Assembly: GCF_000196115.1 (NCBI RefSeq)
Contig: NC_005027.1
Coordinates: 3,286,001 to 3,350,000 of the forward strand
Source of the DNA: Rhodopirellula baltica SH 1
GTDB lineage: Bacteria > Planctomycetota > Planctomycetia > Pirellulales > Pirellulaceae
Direction of reading: 5' to 3'
DNA: 64,000 nucleotides
This document shows, in pieces, positions 8,814 to 19,299 of the stretch. Under the pieces are notes generated by a model. The model saw only the letters and a list, made by a program, of their open reading frames with translations, ran no database searches and was not told the DNA's origin. Position numbers and translations under genes: made by a program. The number at the start of each line of letters is the position of its first letter. The first letter of the stretch is position 1.

Positions 8814-9791
8814 TTGAACGCCGTCGAGCACACCAGAGTGGCTAAACGACTCACAAAACTGCAGCAATTGAAGTCCGGACAGACAGAATCCGTGGCTCCG
8901 TCGGCCGGTCAAGCGGTTTGTGATGAATTTTTGGTTTACCTGAAACGGGAATGTCATCTAGCCGACAACACAGTTGCCGCCTACGGACGAGACATGAAAC
9001 GTTTCGTCACTTGGATGGACGGACGCCGCCCTGCGGACCTGACAATCACTGAATTGTCTGATTTTGTCGCATCGCTTCATGGCGAAGGCCTGGCTCCGGC
9101 ATCCATCTCGCGGGCCATCGTCGCAATTCGGACCTTCTTCAAATACCTGCAGCTCGAAGGTATCACGGTCGACAATCCGGCCGAGCTGCTGGCAACACAG
9201 AAGGCTTGGCAGCGAATGCCGGGCGTCTTGTCGCCAAATGAGGTCGAGGCATTCCTTTCCGCGGTCAAGAAGTCCGATTCGTTTTGGCAACGGGATCGTG
9301 CCCTGCTGGAGGTACTCTACGCCACCGGCTGTCGAGCTTCTGAAGTTTGCACCCTTCGCGTTCGCGACCTGACCCTCGATGAGAAGACACTTCGTTGCCA
9401 CGGCAAAGGCGACAAGCAGCGAATGGTTCCGATTGGCGGCCGCGCGATCCGAGCGATCCAGCTGTACCTCGAAGAAAGCCGCCATATCCTGGCCGATCGA
9501 AATCCGGGACAGATCGATGAACTCTTTCTATCCCGAGGCGGCAAAGCACTCGACCGAATTCAGTTGTGGCGGCTAGTGAAACGCTATGCCAAGCGTGCAG
9601 GGATCTCAGACGAGATCAGCCCGCACAGTTTGCGACATAGTTTCGCAACTCACTTGCTGGCCGGCGGAGCTGACCTTCGGCAGGTCCAAGAGATGCTTGG
9701 ACACGCCAGCATTCAGACGACCCAGATCTACACACACGTCGAACACTCTCGCCTGCAACGCGTGCACCGGGACTTTCACCCGCGAGCGTGA
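8814..9791 (+). CDS. xerD: Tyrosine recombinase XerC/XerD type
   Basis: 325 residues. An N-terminal SAM-like core-binding domain (about 31-115) precedes the catalytic domain. All catalytic positions are visible: Arg in ATGCRASEV, Lys in HGKGDKQR, His-x-x-Arg in SPHSLRHSF, His in LGHASIQTT and the nucleophile Tyr in QIYTHV. Xer recombinases resolve chromosome dimers at dif with a partner. The start is TTG at 8814; no in-frame ATG lies upstream near it, and residues 1-30 are not conserved-looking, so a start a little further in is possible. XerC and XerD cannot be separated by eye; the overall pattern is closer to XerD. No integrase-associated element is nearby, which fits a housekeeping role. 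Confidence 0.9.
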   Translation: MNAVEHTRVAKRLTKLQQLKSGQTESVAPSAGQAVCDEFLVYLKRECHLADNTVAAYGRDMKRFVTWMDGRRPADLTITELSDFVASLHGEGLAPASISRAIVAIRTFFKYLQLEGITVDNPAELLATQKAWQRMPGVLSPNEVEAFLSAVKKSDSFWQRDRALLEVLYATGCRASEVCTLRVRDLTLDEKTLRCHGKGDKQRMVPIGGRAIRAIQLYLEESRHILADRNPGQIDELFLSRGGKALDRIQLWRLVKRYAKRAGISDEISPHSLRHSFATHLLAGGADLRQVQEMLGHASIQTTQIYTHVEHSRLQRVHRDFHPRA

Positions 9792-9806
9792 GCGTCCTTG
9801 AGTTCG

Positions 9807-10985
9807 CTACCAACGAAACAGCGCGGTGCCCCAGGCCAAACCTGCACCGAAGCCGCACAGCAGCACTAGATCGCCTTCTTTCAAACGGCCGGCTCGAGCG
9901 GCTTCGTCCAGGGCGAGTGGAATGCTGGCTCCGGAGGTATTGCCATACTTGTCGAGATTGACGAACACTTTTTCAGGCGGAACGTTCAAGTCGGAAACCG
10001 CTGAATCAATGATTCGTTGATTGGCTTGGTGCAACACAACCAAGCTGAGTTGATCCGAAGAAACGTTGGCCGCTCGCAAGACGTCCTTGGCACTCTCGTC
10101 AAAGACTCGCACTGCCCACTTGAAGACACCACGACCATCCATCTGCAAATAACGGCTGGCTGAGTCTTCGCCATCGGTGGTAATTGGCGTTCGGGATCCG
10201 CCCGCAGGAATGCACAGCATTTCGCCACCGCATCCTTCACTGCCTAACTGATAGGCCAAAAGACCATCGGTTTGGATCGTGGAATCAGCTGCTGAACCGT
10301 TGCATTCTGTTGATTGGCATTCGTCTTGGGTCGATGGCACCAGCAGGGCTGCGCCAGCGGCATCACCAAACAACGGATAGGTTTTCTTGTCCTCAGGATC
10401 CACCGTGCGACTCATCAGGTCAGCACCGATGACCAAAACGTTGCGAGCATTGCCGTTGGAAACGAACTGGGCACCAGTGACCAACGCGTACATGAATCCA
10501 GCACACGCAGCACCGATGTCCATTGCGGGTGCAACCGCACCGAGACGACGTTGCAAGTGACAAGCCGTCGATGGAGTGGGATGGTCGGGTGTGATCGTGG
10601 CAACCAGGATCAAGTCAATCTCGTCGACCGAAACATTCGCGTTCTCAAGACAACGAAGCGCCGCCTCGTAACAAAGATCGCTGGTCGCTTGCCCAGGCTC
10701 CGCGTGTCGACGTTGCAAGATGCCGGTGCGGCGAACGATCCAATCGCTGTCGCAACCCAGAGCGGCCAAGTCTTCATTCGTGACAATGCGTTCGGGAACG
10801 TACGATCCCGTGCCGGCAATGCGAACGCCTTTCAAATTTCCCATCCGACCGCGAGTTGTCGCATTGCCCGGCATCACTGCCGAAACAGCTTCGGTTGGAA
10901 CAGCAGTCGATTCAGCGGAGGATTCTTCGTTCACAGATTTCGCGGCCAAGTCATTGGCGGTGACGTTCGAGGAAGTTTCGATCAT
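9807..10985 (-). CDS. fabH: Beta-ketoacyl-ACP synthase III
   Basis: Condenses acetyl-CoA with malonyl-ACP to start type II fatty acid synthesis. The catalytic Cys lies in GAACAGF, the His in VVLHQANQR and the Asn in KYGNTSGAS. The C-terminus GFGAGLAWGTALFRW is family-typical. Two oddities are a low-complexity N-terminal extension of about 47 residues before MGNLKGVRIAGTG, and an acidic, Ser/Cys-containing insertion (STQDECQSTECNGSAAD) after the LFGDAAGAALL stretch. If the extension is not translated, the start would be 10844. A TATACT -10 box at 11025-11030 lies about 40 bases before 10985 and supports the longer form. The gene converges with xerD. Confidence 0.93.
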   Translation of the reverse strand: MIETSSNVTANDLAAKSVNEESSAESTAVPTEAVSAVMPGNATTRGRMGNLKGVRIAGTGSYVPERIVTNEDLAALGCDSDWIVRRTGILQRRHAEPGQATSDLCYEAALRCLENANVSVDEIDLILVATITPDHPTPSTACHLQRRLGAVAPAMDIGAACAGFMYALVTGAQFVSNGNARNVLVIGADLMSRTVDPEDKKTYPLFGDAAGAALLVPSTQDECQSTECNGSAADSTIQTDGLLAYQLGSEGCGGEMLCIPAGGSRTPITTDGEDSASRYLQMDGRGVFKWAVRVFDESAKDVLRAANVSSDQLSLVVLHQANQRIIDSAVSDLNVPPEKVFVNLDKYGNTSGASIPLALDEAARAGRLKEGDLVLLCGFGAGLAWGTALFRW

Positions 10986-11024
10986 GTTGCCGCCGAGAAA
11001 AGATCATGGATGAAAAGCGGGTGA

Positions 11025-11030
11025 AGTATA
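11025..11030 (-). promoter_or_regulatory. Candidate -10 box of fabH
   Basis: On the minus strand this reads TATACT, 39 bases before the fabH ATG. The same hexamer precedes ahcY and the PSCyt gene in this window. No convincing -35 is seen. Confidence 0.4.
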
Positions 11031-11111
11031 GCGGGATTGCCTCTCGCTGGCATCCCGATTCAGCGATGGCTTCCTGGAACGGTGCTTCACGGCGCAAACG
11101 TTTCGCCCACA

Positions 11112-11152
11112 AACGAAAACTGCCCCGCAACGCAGAACGCGATGCGGGGCAG
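11112..11152 (-). terminator. Rho-independent terminator after the HU gene
   Basis: The perfect 10-bp inverted repeat CTGCCCCGCA / TGCGGGGCAG is at 11120-11129 and 11143-11152. Read on the minus strand it is followed by TTTTCGTTT, and it lies 34 bases after the HU stop codon. Confidence 0.85.
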
Positions 11153-11186
11153 CCAATTCGAACTTCGAAGGAAGCTGATCAATTGA

Positions 11187-11504
11187 TCAGATCATTTCCT
11201 TCAGGCCCTTCAGTGGGCGGATAGTCAGCTTCTTGCTGGCGGGCTTTGGAGCCAACCAGATTTCTTCGCCGTTGGCAGGGTTGCGGCCTTTGCGCTTTGG
11301 CTTGGCGGGAACGTCCTTCAACACGATCTTGCAAAGACCTGGGATTGCGAATTGTCCGGGGCCACCCTTTTGCAGCGACTTTTCAATCTCAGCGGCCAAC
11401 GAGTCGAGGACTGCAGCAACGTCTTTCTTGGTCAGTTCGGTCTCTTCTGCAATGTTGGCGATGATTTGAGTCTTCGTCGGCGGTTTGGGCGGTACTTTGG
11501 CCAT
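11187..11504 (-). CDS. HU/IHF-family DNA-binding protein
   Basis: 105 residues when started at MAKVPPKPPTKTQ, which has an AGGTG Shine-Dalgarno seven bases upstream. The open frame extends 39 codons further, but that part is not family-like. TQIIANIAEETELTKKDV is the helical dimerisation part of HU, and the beta-arm region contains GRNPANGEEIWLAPKP, close to the classic GRNPxTG arm with Pro. The C-terminus KKLTIRPLKGLKEMI differs from canonical HU. It is a nucleoid-associated protein that bends DNA. The gene is monocistronic, with its own terminator. Confidence 0.92.
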   Translation of the reverse strand: MAKVPPKPPTKTQIIANIAEETELTKKDVAAVLDSLAAEIEKSLQKGGPGQFAIPGLCKIVLKDVPAKPKRKGRNPANGEEIWLAPKPASKKLTIRPLKGLKEMI

Positions 11505-11655
11505 GAGCGGCACCTGCAAAAATGGGAGAACTAAATAGTGAGTAGGAGTTAGAACGTTGGGATTCCCCTCCGATGCGGCACAAGTGTTATGTCCCGCGTG
11601 GTCGCTCCGCAACCCTTCCAAAGGCCAAAAACCCCGTGTTTTTCAGCCTTTTCTG

Positions 11656-11674
11656 GAATTCGAGGGTCGAATTC
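11656..11674. repeat. Perfect inverted repeat GAATTCG-N5-CGAATTC after the giant exported-protein gene
   Basis: The seven-base arms at 11656-11662 and 11668-11674 are separated by AGGGT. It lies just beyond the stop codon at 11678. No T-run follows immediately on the minus strand, so termination is possible but unproven. Confidence 0.4.
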
Positions 11675-11677
11675 GGG

Positions 11678-14600
11678 TCAGTTGGACCCAGAAACGCCTG
11701 TCAAGACCTCATCGACGGCTTCGCCGAGCAATTGAGGCTGGCCTGTCACACCGCTCGCGACCACGTCTTCGGCGTCCGAAATTCGGGTCAAACTGTCGGT
11801 GACATCGGGCATCGCGGCGTCGATTTGACTGGCGTCATCCGACTCGGCCACGACCTTCTCGGAGTCCCCTGAGAGGACCTCGATTGGCTCACCGGCTGGC
11901 TCCACGCTGCTCTGAATTCGAGAGGTTCCCAGTTCGCTGACCGGAACAGTTGCATCAGCCATCGTCACGGCGGAAGCAAGCGGTTCGCCGGCTGCTTGAG
12001 TCGTGGATGACTGAGTGCTGGCGGCAGCGGTGGAACTCGATGTTGGTGCTTCTAGCTCGATCCCGGTCTCATCGAAGTTCAGGATCAACAGACGGAATTC
12101 ACCAACCTGCCCGCGGACTTCGAGTGCGTTTCCATCATTCAGGTTGGCGGTACCACTGACTTGAGCCGTGGTGGTCGCACCGTTGGCCGTGGTCGATTCC
12201 GTCGCATTGACAGTGATGCTGGTGCCGGCTGCGTTGAGCGACAATTCCACGTCACTCAATCGCGAGTCCGCAGCGCCACTGGACTGCATGTAGAAAGCAT
12301 TGCTGCCCGGCAAAACCGCAGCGACCACTCGACGAGCAGGCGCGGAACCAAACCAGTCATTGACCCGGATGTACTGAGGCAACAATCGCCCAAAGCTCAA
12401 CGAAAGGTTTTCGTCAGATTCATCGGCGCCGCTTTCAATGTCGATTTCGCGAGCTTCCTCACCACCTTCAAAGAACGGAACCGCGGGGATGCTCAACTTG
12501 TACGAACCAGGCAACATGTCCGGAACACTGATGGTGCCGCCAGAAACCACGACGGAGGAATCCGACAAAGGAATCGAAACAGATTCGCCACGTGCGTTGG
12601 TGCCGGACAAGATCGCCGCTTCGTAAAAACTGCTTGACAAAGCACCGATCGAATCGAACTGAAAATTGAATGCCCGAGCGAGATAATCCGCGATGTTCAC
12701 CGTGATGGTGGCAGTCGAACTCGACAATCCACCAGCGTCTTGCACTTGATAAGTGAATGTGTCGGTGCCCGTGAACGTGCTGCTCGGCGGCGTGTACAGG
12801 ATGCTCGAACCATCTGAGCTAACTGTCACGGTCCCGCCTGCCGATGGCGTGCTGAGATTGACGAACTGCAACACCTCGCCGACGTCGACATTCGCAGGAA
12901 GATCGCCACGCGTCAGAACCGCTTCGTTGCTCGTCCCGCGAACGGTGTCGACGGTCACGTTTTCGCTGAGGGGAGCGTCGTTTACCGCAGTCACAGTGAA
13001 GGTCACCGTCGCTGTCGACAATCCACCGCCGGTGTCGCGGATGGTGTAGGTCACTGTTTCAGTGCCATTGAAGTTGGCGGCCGGCTTGTAAGAGAGCCCA
13101 GACCCACTGTTGACGATCGAAACCTGACCTCCATTGGACGCCGATCCAACACCCGTGATCGTGAACGATTCGTTGTCCGCGTCCGTCGTGTCGTTCGCCA
13201 GGACATCGTAGTTCACCGCATTGGAGTCTTCCAAAATCGTTCCGGTTGCAGGGAACGAATCATTTACCGCCGTCGGTGCGTTGTCATCGCTTTGGATATT
13301 GACGGTCACTTGCACTGTGTCGGTGCTGGTTCCATCACTGACCGTGTACTGGAAGGTATCTGTTCCAATGAAGTTGGCCGGTGGCGTGTAGTTGATCGAC
13401 AATCCATTGGACGCAATGCTCAACGTGCCTCCGTTGCTGGCCGTACCAACAGCGGTAATCGTCAGCGTTTCGCCAGGATCAGCAGTGGACGCTTCATTGG
13501 CCAATACATCCAACGTGTTCTGGCCCGAACCCGAAATCACCGTGAACGTGTCGTCGACACCAACCGGTGGGTTGTTAGTGGTGACATCGCCAACGGTAAG
13601 TGTGGTGCTGCCATAGTTGATCGAACCGGCGGGCAAGCGATCGTTGTTGAAGAACAACAACGTTTCGTTTGCACTCACGTCGGCGGGATTGGTGGTGAAC
13701 GTCAACGAACCATCGGAGATCGCACGCATGCGAACCGTTGCCATCACCGACTCTTGCAAGTTGGTTGGTGAGAACCGGCTACTCGCCGCTCCAATTTCAT
13801 TGAACAGCCCGCTGGACAAGGTTCCGCGAGGCAGGAAGTCGAAATCGTTGTCGTACTCGATGGATGTTCCAGGGACAAAATCAGCGATCGATGAATCAAA
13901 TTCGATGTCGGCGTACGCGGAGTAGATCCCTCCACGCTCGCTAAGGTCTCGAGCGTCGACACCAATCAATTGCAAGAAGAACTCCTGGCCGACGTCCACC
14001 GAGTCAATTGTGTTGCCGTCCAAGTCAGTCAGACGCACTTCAAGTCGTGCCAAAGCTTCTTCTGCAATCGTCACGGAGAACGATTCCGTGTAGGTGTTGC
14101 CCGCCAAGTCGCGGATCTCGACCGTGAAATCGTTCGATCCCAACTGAGCCGCAGTGGGCGTCCAATTGATGATCCCTGTTGATGAACCAATCGTGGCTCC
14201 GGTCGGGAAAACAGTCAGGCTGTAAGTTGCACCACTGCCTTCTTCGCTACTAGAAAGATTGGCTTGGTAAGCAGCACCAACGTTGCCTGTGCTCGAGTTG
14301 GCAGGCAACGTGAATGAAGGATCAGTTCGATCCAATGTGACAGACAAAGCTGTCGAAGTTCCACTGGTGACACCACCAACGATTTGGCGGGCCGCCAAGC
14401 TGTAGGTGCCATCGCCAATTGCAGCCAAGTTGCTGGTTGTGATCGCGATCGATCCGCCCGTCGCCGTCCCAACACCGACAACGGTGTTGTCCGCGGTGTT
14501 GATGATTTGAACCGTTGCTCCCGTCGTCACTCCGGAAACATCAAACGTCAACGATGCTGCATTGGTCAGGTTGTCCCCGCTGCTGTTGCCCGTATCAGAC

Positions 14601-16303
14601 GAGGAACGCAGATCCAAAGACGATGGCGCGGCCGGTGCTTGCGTGTTGCTATCGGTGAATGTGAAGACCAGGCTTTGCAAGTCCGAATTCGACCCAGCAT
14701 TGGACGCAGCAGCGACTCCAACGGTCAGCGAAACGGTTTGCGTCCCCGAAACATTCGCGGCCGGCGTCACTTGCAACAAACCGGTTGATGCATTGACCGT
14801 GGCGGTACCACCGGTCACGCCACCGCTGACGAAGTACTGAACCGCGTCGCCTTCCAGGTCGAAGCTTTCCAACTGCAGCTCAACCGGTGTCGTCTTTGGT
14901 GACGAAGCTGGGACGTTGATGTCCTCGAGGTAGGGCTGAGCGTTGCGGCGGTCAGTTGGCGGGTCCGTGATTGTCACCGGAACAATTTGATCGAACGAAT
15001 TACCGTCCGAATCGGTAATCGTCACCGTCACCGTCGTGCTGCCGGTGCCGCCCAATCCCTTCAGCATGATCACCGAGTTCTCGGTGTCGTTGAACACCGT
15101 CGCGTTGTTGATCACGATGTCCGTGGTCGGCTTGTTCGACGTGCTGTTGTTGACCTGCATATTGCTGATCGCTTCGCGTACGTCTTCTCCTTCAACCAAC
15201 TGGCCAAACACCGAGTGGTTGAAGTCGAGGAAATCGGTTTCGACTTCCGTAATGAAGAACTGCGAATCGTTCGTGTCATCCGACGACTTCGCGAAAGACA
15301 GCACACCCGTTCGGTTGTGTTGCAAATCGGGATGGAATTCGTCGTCGAAGTCACCCAGATTTGATCCGCCGGTCCCGGTACCGGTGGGGTCACCACCTTG
15401 AATGACGAAACCGTTGACGACGCGGTGAAAAATCAGACCGTCGTAAAAGCCGCTGTTCGCCAAATCGATGACTCGCTCGGTCGGACGAGCAGCACGCTGC
15501 TCGAACAATTCGAACACCATGTCGCCAAAGCCATCCATGTCCAAACGCAGCGAACGATTTCCGCTCAGAACAGTGGCTTCGACCAAGTTCGGGTTGGCGA
15601 CCGAGACGGTCACGGTCAGCGGACCGCCTTCAGCATCGTATCCGTCGATCGGAATGTGCAGCGGCGAACCAAGTTCGACAGTTTGGGCATCGATCGTTTC
15701 AAACGAAGGATTTTCGTTGTCCGAAGTTGGAATCGCAACGCCGCTTCGCGTGCTCAGAGTTTGCAGCGATTGAACCCCAGTCAATCGCGTCCCATCCGGA
15801 AAGACCCAGGTCGGATACTCGCTGATGTTCAACGACGAAAACTGAGGATCCTGTGTTCGATCCGGCAACGTGACTTCGACGAATGGAAGGTCATCGCCAC
15901 CATCCTCGAACAATTGTTTTTGTTGGGTACAGGCCGGGCACCAATGGGCACCATAGAACGTCACGCCAGCCGCGTCCAAATCTTTCGCGAACTGCACCAA
16001 GTCCTGCCCAGGCTCGCCTTCTGCAGCACGATCCGACGTTCCGCGATCGGTCGACGAACTTTCCACCGCCGCCGAGGATTCACCAGCAGAACCGAAGAAC
16101 CCTTCGGTTGCGAAAAGCTCGACGTCGCCAGCCATCATCTGGCGTTTTTCCAACGACTCCAACTGCAAACGCCCTCGCTGGACTGGTTCACCAGAGGGTG
16201 CAGCGGACGTTCCTTGGATCCAAGACATCAAACGTCGTCGAACCTGGCTTTGGAACGAGTGTTTGGAAGCAGATGGACGGCGGGAAGAATTGTCGAAGTT
16301 CAT
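11678..16303 (-). CDS. Giant exported protein: thioredoxin-like + cyclophilin PPIase + adhesin-type repeats
   Basis: 1541 residues. The N-terminus holds the planctomycete export-associated motif LESLEKRQMMAGD (about 48-60) after a basic stretch. A thioredoxin-like domain follows (about 104-187) with Cys122 and Cys125 in HWCPACTQQ and a cis-Pro stretch SEYPTWVF; it looks like the Trx domain of VKOR fusions. A cyclophilin-type peptidyl-prolyl isomerase spans about 250-390 (FHRVVNGFVIQGGDP, NSQFFITE-like NDSQFF). The rest is beta-rich: Ig-like modules, a cohesin-like segment (around RLEVRLTDLDGNTIDSVDVG) and three tandem Ig/cadherin-like repeats sharing the pattern YTPPANFxGTDTFxYxVxD. The C-terminus is Ser/Thr/Ala-rich. 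It is probably an extracellular or cell-surface protein combining disulphide and proline folding modules with adhesive repeats. Confidence 0.88.
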   Translation of the reverse strand: MNFDNSSRRPSASKHSFQSQVRRRLMSWIQGTSAAPSGEPVQRGRLQLESLEKRQMMAGDVELFATEGFFGSAGESSAAVESSSTDRGTSDRAAEGEPGQDLVQFAKDLDAAGVTFYGAHWCPACTQQKQLFEDGGDDLPFVEVTLPDRTQDPQFSSLNISEYPTWVFPDGTRLTGVQSLQTLSTRSGVAIPTSDNENPSFETIDAQTVELGSPLHIPIDGYDAEGGPLTVTVSVANPNLVEATVLSGNRSLRLDMDGFGDMVFELFEQRAARPTERVIDLANSGFYDGLIFHRVVNGFVIQGGDPTGTGTGGSNLGDFDDEFHPDLQHNRTGVLSFAKSSDDTNDSQFFITEVETDFLDFNHSVFGQLVEGEDVREAISNMQVNNSTSNKPTTDIVINNATVFNDTENSVIMLKGLGGTGSTTVTVTITDSDGNSFDQIVPVTITDPPTDRRNAQPYLEDINVPASSPKTTPVELQLESFDLEGDAVQYFVSGGVTGGTATVNASTGLLQVTPAANVSGTQTVSLTVGVAAASNAGSNSDLQSLVFTFTDSNTQAPAAPSSLDLRSSSDTGNSSGDNLTNAASLTFDVSGVTTGATVQIINTADNTVVGVGTATGGSIAITTSNLAAIGDGTYSLAARQIVGGVTSGTSTALSVTLDRTDPSFTLPANSSTGNVGAAYQANLSSSEEGSGATYSLTVFPTGATIGSSTGIINWTPTAAQLGSNDFTVEIRDLAGNTYTESFSVTIAEEALARLEVRLTDLDGNTIDSVDVGQEFFLQLIGVDARDLSERGGIYSAYADIEFDSSIADFVPGTSIEYDNDFDFLPRGTLSSGLFNEIGAASSRFSPTNLQESVMATVRMRAISDGSLTFTTNPADVSANETLLFFNNDRLPAGSINYGSTTLTVGDVTTNNPPVGVDDTFTVISGSGQNTLDVLANEASTADPGETLTITAVGTASNGGTLSIASNGLSINYTPPANFIGTDTFQYTVSDGTSTDTVQVTVNIQSDDNAPTAVNDSFPATGTILEDSNAVNYDVLANDTTDADNESFTITGVGSASNGGQVSIVNSGSGLSYKPAANFNGTETVTYTIRDTGGGLSTATVTFTVTAVNDAPLSENVTVDTVRGTSNEAVLTRGDLPANVDVGEVLQFVNLSTPSAGGTVTVSSDGSSILYTPPSSTFTGTDTFTYQVQDAGGLSSSTATITVNIADYLARAFNFQFDSIGALSSSFYEAAILSGTNARGESVSIPLSDSSVVVSGGTISVPDMLPGSYKLSIPAVPFFEGGEEAREIDIESGADESDENLSLSFGRLLPQYIRVNDWFGSAPARRVVAAVLPGSNAFYMQSSGAADSRLSDVELSLNAAGTSITVNATESTTANGATTTAQVSGTANLNDGNALEVRGQVGEFRLLILNFDETGIELEAPTSSSTAAASTQSSTTQAAGEPLASAVTMADATVPVSELGTSRIQSSVEPAGEPIEVLSGDSEKVVAESDDASQIDAAMPDVTDSLTRISDAEDVVASGVTGQPQLLGEAVDEVLTGVSGSN

Positions 16304-16950
16304 CGGCGGAATTTTCTTCAGCTGAAGGAGTTCCAGTTTTGGTCGCTGCCCCTGAAAGCTCAGGGCCCAAAATCCGGGGGATATCGGTGGTTATTCGACG
16401 ACGCGGAGTCGTTGTGACAAGCTTTTTCGGCACAGCCGCGCCGGTCAAGCTAATCGGTACGGTTTAACGCACCGTTTCAGGTTAAAGCCGGCACGCAGGA
16501 GGATCCAAACCCAACCAGCACTTCAACCAAATTCTCAGCCAAACCCGTGTGGAATGTTTCGATTTTGAGGCTTGCCGAGCGCACGTCTGCCACAGCAATG
16601 ACGACACGCTCCGTTGAAAAGGGGGACTTTCACGTCCTCAATACGACGTTTTCCGTCGCAAATTGGTTCCAATCGATCTGGACGCTCTGGGAATTCTTGC
16701 CGATCAGGCAGGCTGCCCGACGGGAAATCCCTCGAATCACCCTCGCGATGCTTCCCCAGGGATGCCCAGTTCCACGGAGGGGCACGACTGACCGATGCGG
16801 GTCGACTCCACCGCCCTTCGCAGTCATGATGAAACAGTGGCGAAGCCGTCCTGGCCGCGAACCATCAACGGAAAATCGACGTCGAAAGATTGGGCCAGGC
16901 TAATCTCGCCCGTTCATTGCCAGAACCACATCCACCGAGGAGCCGCCGGG
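16304..16950. other. Intergenic region without a recognisable gene
   Basis: This 647-base spacer lies between the divergent giant exported-protein gene and the YbjN-like gene. It must contain both promoters. I see no tRNA, structured RNA or conserved-looking reading frame; the short open frames here have no family character. Confidence 0.5.
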
Positions 16951-17397
16951 ATGTCTGCCCAAGTCGACCAGTTTTCTGCTTATTTGGACCGTGGAGAGAT
17001 CAAATACGAGCAAGACAGCGAAAACAGCTTCTTCCGGATGATGTTCGACGGAAAACACGGTGACATTCGCGTTTTGATTGTGGTTGAAGACTCTCTCATC
17101 CAAGTCTTCTCTCATCCAGCTAACAAAATCCCCGAAAACAGCCGGCGAGCGATCGCAGAAGCGGTTTGTCGTGCCAACTACGGGCTGAAGGTGGGAAGCT
17201 TCGAACTTGACATGGAAGACGGCGAACTGCGTTACCAAACATCCATCCCGTTGGGCGATGACTTCCCCGACGACGATGTCCTGGACCACATCCTTTATGT
17301 CGGTGGAGCGATGGTTGATCGATACGTCCCCGCATTTCTTTCCATCATCTATGGCAACGAAGACGTGAAATTGGCAATCGAAGCAGCGGAGATGTAA
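16951..17397 (+). CDS. YbjN-domain protein
   Basis: 148 residues from the ATG at 16951, which has AGGAG ten bases upstream. The longer open frame from 16795 is rejected because its first 52 residues are unstructured. The sequence MFDGKHGDIRVLIVVEDSLIQVFSHPA and the acidic LDMEDGELRYQTSIPL pattern fit the YbjN / type III secretion chaperone-like fold. These are small cytosolic proteins of unclear function. It is monocistronic and followed by a terminator shared with ahcY. Confidence 0.75.
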   Translation: MSAQVDQFSAYLDRGEIKYEQDSENSFFRMMFDGKHGDIRVLIVVEDSLIQVFSHPANKIPENSRRAIAEAVCRANYGLKVGSFELDMEDGELRYQTSIPLGDDFPDDDVLDHILYVGGAMVDRYVPAFLSIIYGNEDVKLAIEAAEM

Positions 17398-17426
17398 ACC
17401 TCTTCACAACATCAGTCGCCAGCCAA

Positions 17427-17470
17427 CCAAAAACAGCCGACCGGGATTTTCCCAGCCGGCTGATTTTAAA
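17427..17470. terminator. Bidirectional rho-independent terminator
   Basis: A hairpin at 17434-17462 with arms CAGCCG / CGGCTG and an inner CGGG / CCC stem sits between two convergent genes. On the minus strand it is followed by a run of five Ts, serving ahcY. On the plus strand it is followed by ATTTTAAATTGTT, serving the YbjN-like gene. Confidence 0.8.
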
Positions 17471-17598
17471 TTGTTAACGCCACAAATTTCCGTGGCGTTG
17501 AGCATGCCTTTAGTGCCGTCGGCATCGCCTTCCCGCGATGCCCTGGCTCTGCAAACGCGGCTTTGTTTCGAAGAGCCTACGCCTTTCAAAACACCGGC

Positions 17599-18945
<1,347 letters not shown>

Positions 18946-19135
18946 TACTTCTGTCTCTCAAATGTCGTGGAAAAGCCAACGCATTGAAAACAGCCCTCAA
19001 ACGACGGGCGTCAGAGGGGTTGAGGACCGATCACAGGGACTCCTGCTGGTCCACAATCCGCCGCACGCAGCGTCGTCTTGGTGGGCTGATCGGGAAAACG
19101 CCCGATCGGCTGGCTTTGAAAGCGCGCAAAGTATA
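18946..19135 (-). promoter_or_regulatory. ahcY promoter and long structured leader
   Basis: A -10 box reads TATACT on the minus strand at 19130-19135, with no good -35. The expected transcript start is about 175 bases before ahcY. The leader contains a stem GATCGGG / CCCGATC (19088-19094 and 19101-19107) enclosing AAAACG. It does not show the conserved core of the SAH riboswitch that I know from other ahcY leaders. Confidence 0.45.
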
Positions 19136-19190
19136 GACGAACCAGTTTTTTTGCCATCCCCATTTGAGAGTTCCGATTCAGATCTTTCGT

Positions 19191-19219
19191 TTCGCAAACG
19201 GGAGTCGATAGGCTATACT
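19191..19219 (+). promoter_or_regulatory. Candidate promoter of the PSCyt gene
   Basis: TTCGCA (19191-19196) and TATACT (19214-19219) are separated by 17 bases, about 80 bases before the start codon. Only the -10 box is strong. Confidence 0.5.
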
Positions 19220-19299
19220 GGCTCCCAGGAGACGACTAAAACTCTAAGAAATAGCGTCACCGCCAGTTTTCCCACCTATCTCGCCCTCACGAGTCACGC

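Noticed and set aside
8814-9791. Mobile element because of the tyrosine recombinase
   Set aside because: No attachment repeats, tRNA or element genes are nearby; length and motifs fit housekeeping XerC/D.
15398-16417. Plus-strand open frame opposite the N-terminus of the giant exported protein
   Set aside because: Arg-rich antisense composition without recognisable domain; the minus-strand Trx and cyclophilin motifs are clear.
18946-19130. SAH riboswitch upstream of ahcY
   Set aside because: The conserved GAGGAGCGCUGC-type core and its partner are not present on either strand; only generic stems are seen.
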